Source: Anaerobutyricum stercoris (GTDB taxonomy: Bacteria; Bacillota; Clostridia; Lachnospirales; Lachnospiraceae). Taken from it: a DNA stretch of 33,747 nt. Positions 15,350 to 23,159 of this stretch are shown piece after piece; the first letter of the stretch is position 1; every line of letters starts with the position of its first letter. The stretch spans positions 1-33,747 of the forward strand of contig DXBR01000089.1 of assembly GCA_019116455.1 (NCBI GenBank), written 5' to 3'. The position numbers were made by a program, and so were the translations under genes. Under the pieces are notes generated by a model. The model ran no database searches and had not been told where the DNA came from. It was given only the letters and a program-made list of their open reading frames with translations.

Positions 15350-16663
15350 TTACATACTGATTATTTTATTTACAAAATCTTGTCCTTCTGATTGTATAAT
15401 ATTCACCGGCACTTGTAAAGCTTCGGAAAGCTCCGAAAGGCTCATATCATCAAGAAAAATGTCCTCATCGGCTTTCAGCACATTGCACGGAAGGAGAAGC
15501 TCGTCCCCCAGTTCCCGGCCGGCAAGCTGCTTTCTGATGTCCTGTCCGGTGAGAAGTCCCGTGACGGTGATCTGCTCGCCAAAAAATGTATTCTCAATGC
15601 AGTATACATGTATATGCACGTTCGGATACTTTTCCATCACCTGCTCGGCCAGCTTTTCGATGGTCGGATACGCAAGCTTCGCCGTGGCGACGGACACCGT
15701 TTTCTCCCGGTCATCTCCGGCAAGCTGCGTGAGGCTTTCCTCCACCTCGGAGATGAGCAGGCGCATCATGCCAACGCCATTTTCCAGCTGCCCGAAGCCC
15801 TCGTAGTAATCCACAGGCGGAAACTCCTCCCCTGCCAGAATGAACCACTCATCACTGGCGTGAACGAAGGACGTGCCGTTTTCTTCCAGAAAATGTTTCT
15901 GCCAGCCCTGGATCTGGGCAAGCACCTTTCCGGCATCCTCCCGTGTGAAGGCGTCAAGCTTCGGAAGATCATCCCGGTACTTTGTCAGCCCCACCGGAAC
16001 CACGGAAAGGCTCTCCATATATGGAAGAAACTCTCCCAGCTCCCGGATGGTCCTGTCCAGTTCCTCTCCGTCGTTGATTCCTTTGCAGAGCACCACCTGG
16101 CTGTTCATGGGAATACCCGCCTCAGAAAAGCGGCGGATCTTTTCCAGCACATCTCCCGCAAAACGATTGTGAAGCATCCGGCAGCGAAGCTCCGGATTGG
16201 TGGTGTGAACAGAAATATTGATGGGAGCCAGATGATAGCGGATGACCCGCTCCACATCCTTTTCCTTCATGTTGGTGAGAGTGATATAATTGCCCTGCAG
16301 AAAGGACAGCCGCGAATCGTCGTCCTTAAAATACAGGGTATCTCTCATCCCCGGCGGCATCTGATCAATAAAGCAGAACATACATTTATTGCAGCAGGAA
16401 TTATATTCATCCATCAGGAAGGATTCAAAGGCAAGGCCCAGGTCTTCTTCTTCCTCTTTCTCTATCTCGAGCGTACATTCCTCATCGTCCCTGGTCAGAA
16501 CTTCCACACTCAAAAATTCTTCTTCTATATAATACTGATAATCAAAAAAATCTTCTATCTCATGACCGTTGATGGCCCCGATCCGGTCCCCCGGCTCCAG
16601 TCCGCATTCCTCCGCAATGCTTCCCGGCTCCACCCCGGTGATGAGATGCCATTGTTTTTTCAT
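15350..16663 (-). CDS. DUF512 protein: PDZ domain plus radical-SAM-like core
   Basis: A 437-residue protein of the DUF512 family. The N-terminal about 70 residues are PDZ-like (ITGVEPGSIAEECGLEPGD, INGHEI). Next is CNKCMFCFIDQMP, a CxxCxxC cluster typical of a 4Fe-4S site, then a TIM-barrel-like region (NISVHTTNPELRCRML, NSQVVLCKGINDGEEL) and the DUF512 domain (DEWFILAGEEFP, YYEGFGQLENGVGMMR). The reaction is unknown; radical SAM chemistry is an inference from the cysteines and barrel. I chose ATG at 16663 with AGGGAG 7 nt upstream. Longer in-frame readings run into pgeF out of frame and are not real. It lies 19 nt after pgeF and 43 nt before der. Confidence 0.88.
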   Translation of the reverse strand: MKKQWHLITGVEPGSIAEECGLEPGDRIGAINGHEIEDFFDYQYYIEEEFLSVEVLTRDDEECTLEIEKEEEEDLGLAFESFLMDEYNSCCNKCMFCFIDQMPPGMRDTLYFKDDDSRLSFLQGNYITLTNMKEKDVERVIRYHLAPINISVHTTNPELRCRMLHNRFAGDVLEKIRRFSEAGIPMNSQVVLCKGINDGEELDRTIRELGEFLPYMESLSVVPVGLTKYRDDLPKLDAFTREDAGKVLAQIQGWQKHFLEENGTSFVHASDEWFILAGEEFPPVDYYEGFGQLENGVGMMRLLISEVEESLTQLAGDDREKTVSVATAKLAYPTIEKLAEQVMEKYPNVHIHVYCIENTFFGEQITVTGLLTGQDIRKQLAGRELGDELLLPCNVLKADEDIFLDDMSLSELSEALQVPVNIIQSEGQDFVNKIISM

Positions 16664-16682
16664 AGTCGTTCTCCCTGCATTT

Positions 16683-17534
16683 TTATTCTGTTTCGGCGTC
16701 CAAACACATAAAACATCCCATATTTCCCCGCTTCCCGTGGCTGGCTCTGTGGGAAAAGAGTTTGTCATGGTTGCAGCAGGTGCAAAGATCGGTGATGTCC
16801 AGATGTTCCGGCAGGATTCCCGCCTCCGTGAGAATGATCCGGTTGGCTTCCCACAGATCAAGCTGATATTTACCCTGCCCTTTCTCATCAAAAAGCAGCG
16901 GAAACTGTTCCGGCCGGAATACTTCCCGGAACGCCTGTGCCACGTCCTCACTGACCTCATAACATTTCCTGCAGATGGACGGCCCGACAGCCGCGATGAT
17001 ATTCTCCGCCCGGCTTCCGTATTCCTTTTCCATGAAATGTACCATCTTCGCCCCGATGCGGGCGGCAGTTCCCCGCCATCCGGAATGAGCCATGGCGACA
17101 ACTTTCTTTTGCGGATCATAAAATAACAGCGGCACACAGTCCGCGTAAGAGGTATAAAGCGGTACGTCCGCTTCATCGGTTGCAAGGCCGTCGATGCCAG
17201 GCGCCGTCTCCTTTGTAATACCCTCACCCCTGTTTGCCGCTGTCACTTTCCGAATCTTTGTCTCATGAACCTGCGCGGAAAACACTAGCTGTTCTTCCCG
17301 GAATCCGATGGCGTCCGCAATCCGGCGGAAGTTCTCCCGGACATTTTCTTCCCTGTCTCCTCTGGTAAAGGACAGATTCATAGTTCCCAGATACCCTTTG
17401 CTGACGCCTCCCATGCGGGTGGAAAATCCATGACGCACACCGGCGGCCGCCAGCTTTGGAAAGGTCAGATACACCACGCCATTTTTCTCGTTGATAATAG
17501 TTGAATGATTCTTATTGGCATAATTCCACTCCAT
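16683..17534 (-). CDS. pgeF: PgeF/YfiH family (laccase-domain) purine nucleoside phosphorylase
   Basis: A 283-residue member of the DUF152/YfiH family, once called multicopper polyphenol oxidase. E. coli and human relatives act on purine nucleosides with a Zn site, and E. coli PgeF also edits peptidoglycan precursors. HGFSTRMGGVS (about 35-45), SAQVHETKI with the metal His (about 86-94), ADCVPLLF with the Cys (about 131-138) and HSGWRGTAARIG (about 150-161) are all present. C-terminal CTCCNHDKLFSHR is the other conserved end. GAGGAG precedes the ATG at 17534. It lies 51 nt after yraN and 19 nt before the DUF512 gene. Which activity dominates here is unknown. Confidence 0.93.
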   Translation of the reverse strand: MEWNYANKNHSTIINEKNGVVYLTFPKLAAAGVRHGFSTRMGGVSKGYLGTMNLSFTRGDREENVRENFRRIADAIGFREEQLVFSAQVHETKIRKVTAANRGEGITKETAPGIDGLATDEADVPLYTSYADCVPLLFYDPQKKVVAMAHSGWRGTAARIGAKMVHFMEKEYGSRAENIIAAVGPSICRKCYEVSEDVAQAFREVFRPEQFPLLFDEKGQGKYQLDLWEANRIILTEAGILPEHLDITDLCTCCNHDKLFSHRASHGKRGNMGCFMCLDAETE

Positions 17535-17585
17535 GATTATCTCCTCATTCTTTTTCGCTATGTCTTCCGCTCCGATACAGACTCT

Positions 17586-17957
17586 TCACATTCCCTGATA
17601 CTCGAAGGCATTTTTTATCCAGCGGCAATAATATCCGCCGACAGTCTCCACGACCTCCACCACGTCAAACCGCACCAGCTGACAGTCGTCCAGCCGGCGC
17701 TCCATGCGGAAATGATCGTACACCCGGCAGATTTTCCGCTGTTTCCTTACGTCCACAGCCTCGCAGGGATATCCCTGCCGGCTGCTTGTCCGTGTTTTTA
17801 CTTCCACGATGAGAAGCGTATTTCCTGCTTGACCGATCAGGTCAATCTCACCCCACCGGCACTGATAATTATGTACCAGAATACGCACTCCCTGTTTTTT
17901 CAGAAAAGATGCCGCCGCGGTCTCTCCAGCGCGTCCCTGCTCTTTTCTGTTTTTCAT
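17586..17957 (-). CDS. yraN: YraN family (UPF0102) endonuclease-like protein
   Basis: A 123-residue UPF0102 protein with a restriction-endonuclease-like fold. GRAGETAAASFLKKQG (about 9-24), WGEIDLIGQ (about 36-44, with the metal-binding Asp) and LIVEVKTRTS (about 49-58, with the E-x-K motif) fit the PD-(D/E)xK active site. Length is normal (about 115-125). Its cellular role is unproven; it is commonly found next to rnhB, as here, 61 nt after that gene. GGAG lies 7 nt before the ATG. The base composition is like its neighbours. Confidence 0.93.
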   Translation of the reverse strand: MKNRKEQGRAGETAAASFLKKQGVRILVHNYQCRWGEIDLIGQAGNTLLIVEVKTRTSSRQGYPCEAVDVRKQRKICRVYDHFRMERRLDDCQLVRFDVVEVVETVGGYYCRWIKNAFEYQGM

Positions 17958-18018
17958 TTATGCTCCTTTTTTGCAGCGTCCCCTCGCATGCATACTGCTA
18001 AATATTTTTTCAATTTTC

Positions 18019-18780
18019 TTACAGGATCGACTTCAGAAAACTTCTCCGATGCAGTGGGCAAGGTCCCATCCGGTGCAGCGCTTCGATATGTTCCTTTGAG
18101 CCGTAACCTTTATTGGACGCAAATCCGTAACCCGGATACATTTTATCATATTCTTCCATCATCCTGTCTCTATATACCTTTGCCACGATACTGGCCGCGC
18201 CGATGGAAATACTTCTGGCGTCGCCCTTTACAATGGCCACCTGCGGAATATCCACAGCCGGGATGGTCACCGCATCGTTTAACAGAAGAGACGGTTCCAC
18301 AGACAGCGAGGCGATGGCCTTTCGCATGGCCTCGTAAGTGGCCTGCAGGATATTGATCTCATCAATCCTGTCCTGAGTGGACAGCCCGATGCCGACGGCA
18401 AGGGCCTTCTCCTGAATCTCCGCGGAGAGCTCCTCCCGCTTTTTGGCGGAAAGCTTCTTGGAATCATTGATATAGAGAATCCGGCAGTCTTTCGGCAGGA
18501 TGACTGCTCCTGCCACCACCGGTCCCGCGAGAGGTCCTCTTCCCACCTCGTCCACACCGCAGATATAGGAGTAATCGCTGTACTTTTTCTCGAAAGAGCA
18601 AAGCTCCTCAATACGCACAAGCTCCGCCTCATACTTTTTCATCCGATTCTCCTGCGTCTTCAGAAAGTCCTGCACGCCCTTTCTGCTGTCATCCCGGTAC
18701 AGATTCATGTACTCCGGAAGCTTCTCCGGAGGAATCTGTTTGAATTCTTCTTTTATCTCTCGTATGCTTTTTACAGCCAT
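18019..18780 (-). CDS. rnhB: Ribonuclease HII
   Basis: A 253-residue RNase HII, which removes ribonucleotides and RNA primers from DNA in the cytoplasm. The catalytic core starts at about residue 72 with ICGVDEVGRGPLAGPVVAGA, holding the DEVGRG motif whose first Asp and Glu bind metal; NDSKKLSAKKRE follows, LLNDAV gives the third Asp and SIGAASIVAKVYRD the fourth region. The N-terminal 70 residues are a helical extension as in the Bacillus subtilis enzyme (about 255 residues). AGAGGA precedes the ATG at 18780. It is 37 nt after lepB and 61 nt before yraN, the usual Firmicutes order. Confidence 0.97.
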   Translation of the reverse strand: MAVKSIREIKEEFKQIPPEKLPEYMNLYRDDSRKGVQDFLKTQENRMKKYEAELVRIEELCSFEKKYSDYSYICGVDEVGRGPLAGPVVAGAVILPKDCRILYINDSKKLSAKKREELSAEIQEKALAVGIGLSTQDRIDEINILQATYEAMRKAIASLSVEPSLLLNDAVTIPAVDIPQVAIVKGDARSISIGAASIVAKVYRDRMMEEYDKMYPGYGFASNKGYGSKEHIEALHRMGPCPLHRRSFLKSIL

Positions 18781-18817
18781 GAATCTTCCTCTTTTTATAC
18801 GTACTGTAAGCCGAACC

Positions 18818-19423
18818 CTAATCCACCGGCCCGAATTCAGATAGCGGCCAGATCCGTATCCAGACCTTTCCGATGATCTCGGAACGGTGCACTGTTCCTA
18901 CCGCCTCGTAGCGGCTGTCGTAGCTTACCGGCCGGTTATCTCCCAGACAGAAATACTCGTCTTCTCCCAGGGTCAGCGGCTCCTCAGCGATACCCGGCTC
19001 CTCAATGTAGTCCGTGATGCCGTATACGTCATCGGTCAGCTCCTCACCGTTTATATAAACCTTTCCGTCTATAATCTGCACAGTCTCTCCCGGCAGGCCG
19101 ATCACTCTCTTGATAAAATACTGCTCGCCTTCTTCTTCCGGTCCCGGGAAAATCACAATATCAAATCTTTTCGGATCAGAAAAATGATAGGATATCTTAT
19201 CCATGATCAGATTTTCACCGTGAGCCAGGGTTGGGTCCATAGAATGTCCGTTTACCACGGTTCTTTGTCCAACATACCGCAGAACCAGAAATACAACGAG
19301 ACAAATCACCGTCACATAAGCGATCGTACCCAGAATGTCTTTCATGATATTTTTCTTTTTGCCCTCCACCGGGTCATGTTTCTTTCTTGTGTCTGAAACC
19401 TCACTCTGCTGCTTTTCTTCCAT
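18818..19423 (-). CDS. lepB: Type I signal peptidase (first of two here)
   Basis: A 201-residue S26 signal peptidase that cleaves signal peptides on the outer face of the membrane. It has one N-terminal membrane helix (about 30-50, ILGTIAYVTVICLVVFLVLR), preceded by a very charged 28-residue cytoplasmic tail. The catalytic Ser is in GHSMDPT (about 59-65), the catalytic Lys in FIKRVIGLPGE (about 103-113), and GDNRPVSYDSR (about 167-177) is the third conserved box. GGGAGG precedes the ATG at 19423. It lies 15 nt after rbgA, and a second paralogue is on the other side of rbgA. Confidence 0.96.
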   Translation of the reverse strand: MEEKQQSEVSDTRKKHDPVEGKKKNIMKDILGTIAYVTVICLVVFLVLRYVGQRTVVNGHSMDPTLAHGENLIMDKISYHFSDPKRFDIVIFPGPEEEGEQYFIKRVIGLPGETVQIIDGKVYINGEELTDDVYGITDYIEEPGIAEEPLTLGEDEYFCLGDNRPVSYDSRYEAVGTVHRSEIIGKVWIRIWPLSEFGPVD

Positions 19424-19438
19424 CTTTCATTCCTCCCA

Positions 19439-20299
19439 TCAGACTGTTTCCGTAAAATCCGCCGGCCGCTCCAAAGATATCTGCCCCAGCCGCAGGGAAC
19501 GGTAGTCATCAAGAACAAGAAGTCCTGCTTTCTCCACATCCACCTGACTGCCTTTCATAAGACAGCCCCGGATTTCCGCAATCTTTGAGAGAATCTCCAC
19601 AGCATCTCCTTCTTCCCCGACACCGTAGCGTTCTTTTATAACTCCCGGATACTGTGCGCATAAAAACTGCAGCAGTTCCGTCGTCAGTTCTGTGGTGTTT
19701 AATATCTCTTCCTTGATGGAACCAATCCACGCCAGACGGAGACCAACTGCCTGATCCTCAAACTTAGGCCATAAAATCCCCGGCGTATCCAGCAATTCTA
19801 CGTTCTTATTAATTTTAATCCACTGCTTGCCTTTTGTCACGCCCGGCTTATTTCCGGTTTTTGCACAGGCTTTTCCCGCAAATGAATTGATGAAAGTGGA
19901 TTTGCCCACGTTGGGAATTCCCGCAATCATGGCCCGTACCGGCCGATTAAGGATGCCCCTCTTTCTGTCCCGCTCTTTTTTCTCGCGGCACGCTTCTTCC
20001 ACCAGCTTCTTCACTTCCTTGATTCCGGCGCCTTTCTGCGAATTAACCTTTGCCACAAAGAAACCTTTCTCTTTATAATACTCTTCCCATTCCCTTGTCA
20101 CCTGAGCGTCCGCCATATCCACCTTATTTAAAATGATCAGTCTGGATTTATTTCTTGCCAGCTCATCAATATCCGGATTCTTACTGCTGTAAGGCACTCT
20201 GGCGTCCACCAGTTCCACCATCAGATCAATGAGCTTAATATTCTCCTGCATCATTCGCCGGGCCTTAGTCATATGTCCCGGATACCATTGAAAATGCAT
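19439..20299 (-). CDS. rbgA: Ribosome biogenesis GTPase YlqF/RbgA
   Basis: A 286-residue circularly permuted GTPase required for a late step of 50S assembly in Firmicutes. The motifs come in permuted order: NKVD (G4, about 57-60), then GIPNVGKS (G1, about 127-134) and DTPG (G3, about 170-173). The family N-terminus QWYPGHMTKARR is intact and the C-terminal about 80 residues match the helical RNA-binding ANTAR-like domain. I chose the ATG at 20299, with GGAGG 5 nt upstream; four more residues are possible from 20311 but then the ribosome site overlaps the start. It lies between two signal peptidase genes. Confidence 0.97.
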   Translation of the reverse strand: MHFQWYPGHMTKARRMMQENIKLIDLMVELVDARVPYSSKNPDIDELARNKSRLIILNKVDMADAQVTREWEEYYKEKGFFVAKVNSQKGAGIKEVKKLVEEACREKKERDRKRGILNRPVRAMIAGIPNVGKSTFINSFAGKACAKTGNKPGVTKGKQWIKINKNVELLDTPGILWPKFEDQAVGLRLAWIGSIKEEILNTTELTTELLQFLCAQYPGVIKERYGVGEEGDAVEILSKIAEIRGCLMKGSQVDVEKAGLLVLDDYRSLRLGQISLERPADFTETV

Positions 20300-20361
20300 A
20301 TCATCCTCCATTTTTCCCGGCTGGCTCTGCGCGAAACATTTGACCGAGCCGTTTTTTCAGA

Positions 20362-20907
20362 TTATTTGCCGCTGCCAATTCTTCCTGCTATTTTACCGAC
20401 AAATTGTGTTCTTTTTATATTTCCGATATTCGCCACCCTGGAATCCTCACTGTTATTGCAGTTGTCTCCCATGACAAAATATTCATCTTCACCAAGTTCC
20501 ACTTCGTAAGCCGCCAGTCCCGCAGACAGAATCTCTTCCTCGAAGGAATAATCCAGCGCCTCACCGTCAATCAGTATCTCTCCCCCGGTGATCTGCACGG
20601 TCTCACCCGGCAGTCCGATCACTCTCTTTACCGTATAATGAACGGCAGTTCCGTTTTCAATCTCCAGCAGTACCGGATCATAGCGCCCCGGATCGCCGAT
20701 GCGATAACTGAGCTTATTTACCAGCAGCGTATCCCCCTCATAATAGGTAGGCTGCATGGACTCACCATGTACCGTCACTGTCTGAAAACAGAACTGGATG
20801 ATCACAAAGGCCAGCAGAATCACTGCCGCAATCTCACCGACCCACAGACCAATCCTGCGAATCATACGGTCTCTTCTTTCCTTGTATCGATAGTTTTTTA
20901 CTGCCAT
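20362..20907 (-). CDS. lepB: Type I signal peptidase (second copy)
   Basis: A 181-residue S26 signal peptidase. One N-terminal membrane helix (about 19-40, IGLWVGEIAAVILLAFVIIQ) follows a strongly basic start (NYRYKERRDRMIRR). The catalytic Ser is in GESMQPT (about 54-60), the Lys in VKRVIGLPGETV (about 98-109), and the final box is GDNCNNSEDSR (about 150-160). TATGGAG precedes the ATG at 20907. It shares VKRVIGLPGE with the other copy but differs clearly in the rest, so the two are old paralogues and not a recent duplication. It lies 65 nt after rplS and 62 nt before rbgA. Confidence 0.95.
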   Translation of the reverse strand: MAVKNYRYKERRDRMIRRIGLWVGEIAAVILLAFVIIQFCFQTVTVHGESMQPTYYEGDTLLVNKLSYRIGDPGRYDPVLLEIENGTAVHYTVKRVIGLPGETVQITGGEILIDGEALDYSFEEEILSAGLAAYEVELGEDEYFVMGDNCNNSEDSRVANIGNIKRTQFVGKIAGRIGSGK

Positions 20908-20972
20908 AACAAAATCTCCATATGGTAAAACAGGGCAAGTATAAATACTCGCCCCTGTCTCATCCTCTGATA

Positions 20973-21320
20973 CTATTTAACTAACTCTTTAACCTTAGCC
21001 TTCTTACCGATTCTGTCACGTAAGTAGTAAAGTTTTGCTCTTCTTACTTTACCTTTTCTGATTACTTCAATCTTTGTAACGATTGGAGAATGTACAGGCC
21101 AGGTCTTCTCAACACCGATGCCGTTAGAGAACTTTCTTACAGTAAATGTCTCTTTTGCTCCGCCGTTCTGTCTTTTGATAACAGTACCTTCGAATACCTG
21201 AATTCTTTCACGGGTTCCCTCAACTACCTTTGCGGAAACGCGTACAGTGTCTCCAACACGGAAGCTGTCTACTTCTGGTTTTAACTGTGCATCTTCAATG
21301 CTTTTGATAATGTCTTTCAT
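20973..21320 (-). CDS. rplS: 50S ribosomal protein L19
   Basis: A 115-residue bL19 protein, located at the 30S-50S interface. FRVGDTVRVSAKVVEGTRER, IQVFEGTVIKRQNGG and the C-terminal KVRRAKLYYLRDRIGKKAKV are diagnostic; length is normal (about 115). The start is the ATG at 21320, with AGGAGG 6 nt upstream; a longer reading from 21377 runs back through the leader and is excluded. It has its own strong promoter in the gap after trmD, and a short leader that may bind L19. This lets rplS be made independently of the upstream ffh-trmD operon. Confidence 0.98.
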   Translation of the reverse strand: MKDIIKSIEDAQLKPEVDSFRVGDTVRVSAKVVEGTRERIQVFEGTVIKRQNGGAKETFTVRKFSNGIGVEKTWPVHSPIVTKIEVIRKGKVRRAKLYYLRDRIGKKAKVKELVK

Positions 21321-21339
21321 GTGTGACCTCCTATATAAT

Positions 21340-21390
21340 CTTGGTGTTCTTAATACCTTTGTGTAACAGCGGACCACCTTTTTTCACAAC
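21340..21390 (-). promoter_or_regulatory. Putative L19 autoregulatory leader
   Basis: The expected transcript from the rplS promoter begins with AAAAAAGGTGGTCCGC, then TGTTACACAAAGGTATTAAG and AACACC. GGTG/CACC and TGTT/AACA pairings close a small hairpin 18-20 nt before the ribosome site. An L19 leader hairpin is known in low-GC Gram-positives. I assign it by position and general form, without a covariance model. Confidence 0.5.
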
Positions 21391-21396
21391 TATAAG

Positions 21397-21425
21397 ATAA
21401 TAGCATGAATTCATCCTTCATGCAA
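21397..21425 (-). promoter_or_regulatory. Sigma-A promoter of rplS
   Basis: On the minus strand TTGCAT (21420-21425) and TATTAT (21397-21402) lie 17 bp apart in the 202-bp gap after trmD. The spacer contains the palindrome ATGAATTCAT. The transcript would start about 70 nt before the rplS ATG. Confidence 0.8.
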
Positions 21426-21522
21426 GAACTTTTTCGCGATCTTTTCGCTTTTCTTTGCATTTTGTAGTAATGATTCGGCCGTGCGCCCAAAGAAAGTTCC
21501 CGGAATATCATGGTGTGGCTTT

Positions 21523-22263
21523 CTACTTATCTTTTGTCCAGCCGAGAGTCCGCAGATATTCTACGTCTTTCTCTGTAAGTTCCGCCGTCTCAAGAAGATC
21601 CGGGCGGCGCTCCAGCGTCCGCTTCAGCGACTGTTCCCGCCGCCAGCGGTCTATATTGCCGTGATGACCGGACAAAAGCACGTCCGGCACCCGACTTCCC
21701 CGGTACTCCACCGGACGGGTATAGTGAGGATGTTCCAGCAGATTGTCATGAAAAGATTCAAATTCCGCAGAATCCTCGTTATTGAGCACGCCCGGCACCA
21801 GACGGGAAATGGCGTCCATCATCACAAGAGCCGGAAGTTCTCCGCCGGTGAGCACATAATCACCGATGGAAACATAATCCGTTACGATTTCTTCGAGAAT
21901 CCGCTCGTCCACGCCTTCATAATGACCGCAGAGAAACACAAGTTCCTCTTCCTTTGCCAGTTCCTCCGCCATGGACTGATTAAAAACGCTGCCCTGCGGG
22001 GTAACATAAATCACCCGCGGTCGCTTTTCCATATCCTTCACGATGTCCTCGTAAGCAAGAGCGATAGGCTCCGGCTGCATGACCATGCCGGCTCCCCCGC
22101 CATAAGGATAATCGTCCACATGTTTGTGCTTGTCTTTGGAATAATCCCGGATATTCACCGCATTTAGCCGGATGCGGCCGCTCGCAAGAGCTCTTCCGGT
22201 GACACTGGTATTCAGTCCATCCCTGATCATATCCGGAAACAACGTAAGAACATGAAATATCAT
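21523..22263 (-). CDS. trmD: tRNA (guanine-37-N1)-methyltransferase
   Basis: A 246-residue SPOUT-class methyltransferase that puts m1G at position 37 of tRNAs for Leu, Pro and Arg and so prevents frameshifts. PYGGGAGMVMQPEP (about 52-65), VIYVTPQGSVFNQ (about 84-96), LCGHYEGVDERI (about 111-122) and IGDYVLTGGELPA (about 132-144) are the trefoil-knot and AdoMet motifs. Length is normal. The ATG overlaps the rimM stop by one base (TGATG), so translation is coupled. A gap of 202 bp with the rplS promoter follows. Confidence 0.98.
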   Translation of the reverse strand: MIFHVLTLFPDMIRDGLNTSVTGRALASGRIRLNAVNIRDYSKDKHKHVDDYPYGGGAGMVMQPEPIALAYEDIVKDMEKRPRVIYVTPQGSVFNQSMAEELAKEEELVFLCGHYEGVDERILEEIVTDYVSIGDYVLTGGELPALVMMDAISRLVPGVLNNEDSAEFESFHDNLLEHPHYTRPVEYRGSRVPDVLLSGHHGNIDRWRREQSLKRTLERRPDLLETAELTEKDVEYLRTLGWTKDK

Positions 22264-22772
22264 CAGTCTGCCAGCCCCTTCATCAAATGTACAAGAATGA
22301 TGCCTTCCTCCATATCCACATCAAGGATACACTCTTTGATGGCCGGAAGAAGAATTCGGCCGCCATCCTCAGTCAGTACCTCATACACATCATTGGCTCC
22401 TGTCTCAATGACATTTTCCAGCTTTCCGATGGTAACACCGCTGTCATCGACAATGGTAAGTCCCAGCAGATCCGCCACGAAATACTCGTCCTCCTCCAGC
22501 TCCACGGCGTTATCTCTGGTAACCAGAAGCGGGCAGCGCTTATATTTCTCTACTTCATTGATGTCATCAAGTCCTTCAAATTTAACAAAAACAAATTTTT
22601 TAAAAAATTTGCAATATTCCACCTTTAATTCCAGCAGCTCGTCTCCCGTATCCAGCAAAACTTCTTCTAAATCAAGAAAACGCTCTTTATCATCTGTCGT
22701 AGGGAAAACCTTCACTTCTCCCTTAAGTCCGTGGGTCCCTGTAATGACGCCCACCTGTAATAAGTCTTCCAT
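22263..22772 (-). CDS. rimM: 16S rRNA processing protein RimM
   Basis: A 169-residue 30S maturation factor that binds ribosomal protein S19. The N-terminal barrel opens with LLQVGVITGTHGLKGEVKVFPTT in part (residues 3 onwards, with the family G-x-HG-x-KGE motif). The PRC-barrel domain follows from about 95 with EYFVADLLGLTIV and ends ILLPAIKECILDVD. Length is normal. CAGGAG lies 8 nt before the ATG. It is coupled to trmD by a 1-nt overlap. The 138 bp before it contains a terminator hairpin, so readthrough control probably sets its level. Confidence 0.96.
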   Translation of the reverse strand: MEDLLQVGVITGTHGLKGEVKVFPTTDDKERFLDLEEVLLDTGDELLELKVEYCKFFKKFVFVKFEGLDDINEVEKYKRCPLLVTRDNAVELEEDEYFVADLLGLTIVDDSGVTIGKLENVIETGANDVYEVLTEDGGRILLPAIKECILDVDMEEGIILVHLMKGLAD

Positions 22773-22813
22773 TGAAAATACTCCTGTATGTCCTGCTCAT
22801 CTTCTCGTTTTAT

Positions 22814-22848
22814 GAAAAAACTGCTACCCGTCAGACAGGTAACAGTTT
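22814..22848 (-). terminator. Terminator or attenuator between khpA and rimM
   Basis: On the minus strand AAACTGTTACC and GGTAGCAGTTT form an 11-bp stem (one wobble) with a 9-nt loop, followed by TTTTTTC. It lies inside the conserved ffh-trmD operon, 62 nt after the khpA stop and 42 nt before rimM. ACAGTT (22865-22870 on the complement) can pair with the AACTGT of the left stem arm and would prevent the hairpin, so this may be an attenuator. Confidence 0.8.
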
Positions 22849-22875
22849 CATGCCAATTATGAATAACTGTGATTC

Positions 22876-22900
22876 GTTCTCCGCCATAAATGGCTGGAAC
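22876..22900 (-). promoter_or_regulatory. Upstream hairpin in the khpA-rimM gap
   Basis: GTTC-TCC-GCCAT-AA-ATGGC-TG-GAAC folds into a two-part stem (4 bp plus 5 bp around a small internal loop). It begins 10 nt after the khpA stop and precedes the terminator hairpin by about 27 nt. No U-run follows. It could be a 3'-end stabiliser for the khpA message or part of an attenuator. Confidence 0.5.
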
Positions 22901-22910
22901 TCCTCTTATT

Positions 22911-23141
22911 TTACTGAGCGATATCCACTATCACTTTTTTATCCTCCCGGGAAGCCGCCGCTTTCACAACAGTACGCATCGCTCTCGCAATCCGTCCCTG
23001 TTTTCCGATCACTTTACCCATATCATCCGGAGCCACATGAAGCTCAAGAATGATGGAATGGTCGGTTTCCTTTTCTGTGACAACGACCTCTTCCGGATGG
23101 TCCACCAGAGATACTGCAATTACTTTCACTAACTCTTTCAT
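22911..23141 (-). CDS. khpA: KH-domain RNA-binding protein KhpA (YlqC)
   Basis: A 76-residue single KH domain protein. The RNA-binding GxxG loop is GKQG in MGKVIGKQGRIARAMRTVVK (about 42-61). KhpA forms a complex with KhpB/Jag in Firmicutes and affects cell division and small-RNA biology in several species. Position between rpsP and rimM is standard. The start at 23141 has a GGGGGC box about 7 nt upstream. It lies 18 nt after rpsP. Confidence 0.95.
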   Translation of the reverse strand: MKELVKVIAVSLVDHPEEVVVTEKETDHSIILELHVAPDDMGKVIGKQGRIARAMRTVVKAAASREDKKVIVDIAQ

Positions 23142-23159
23142 TACATAAGCCCCCAGTTA

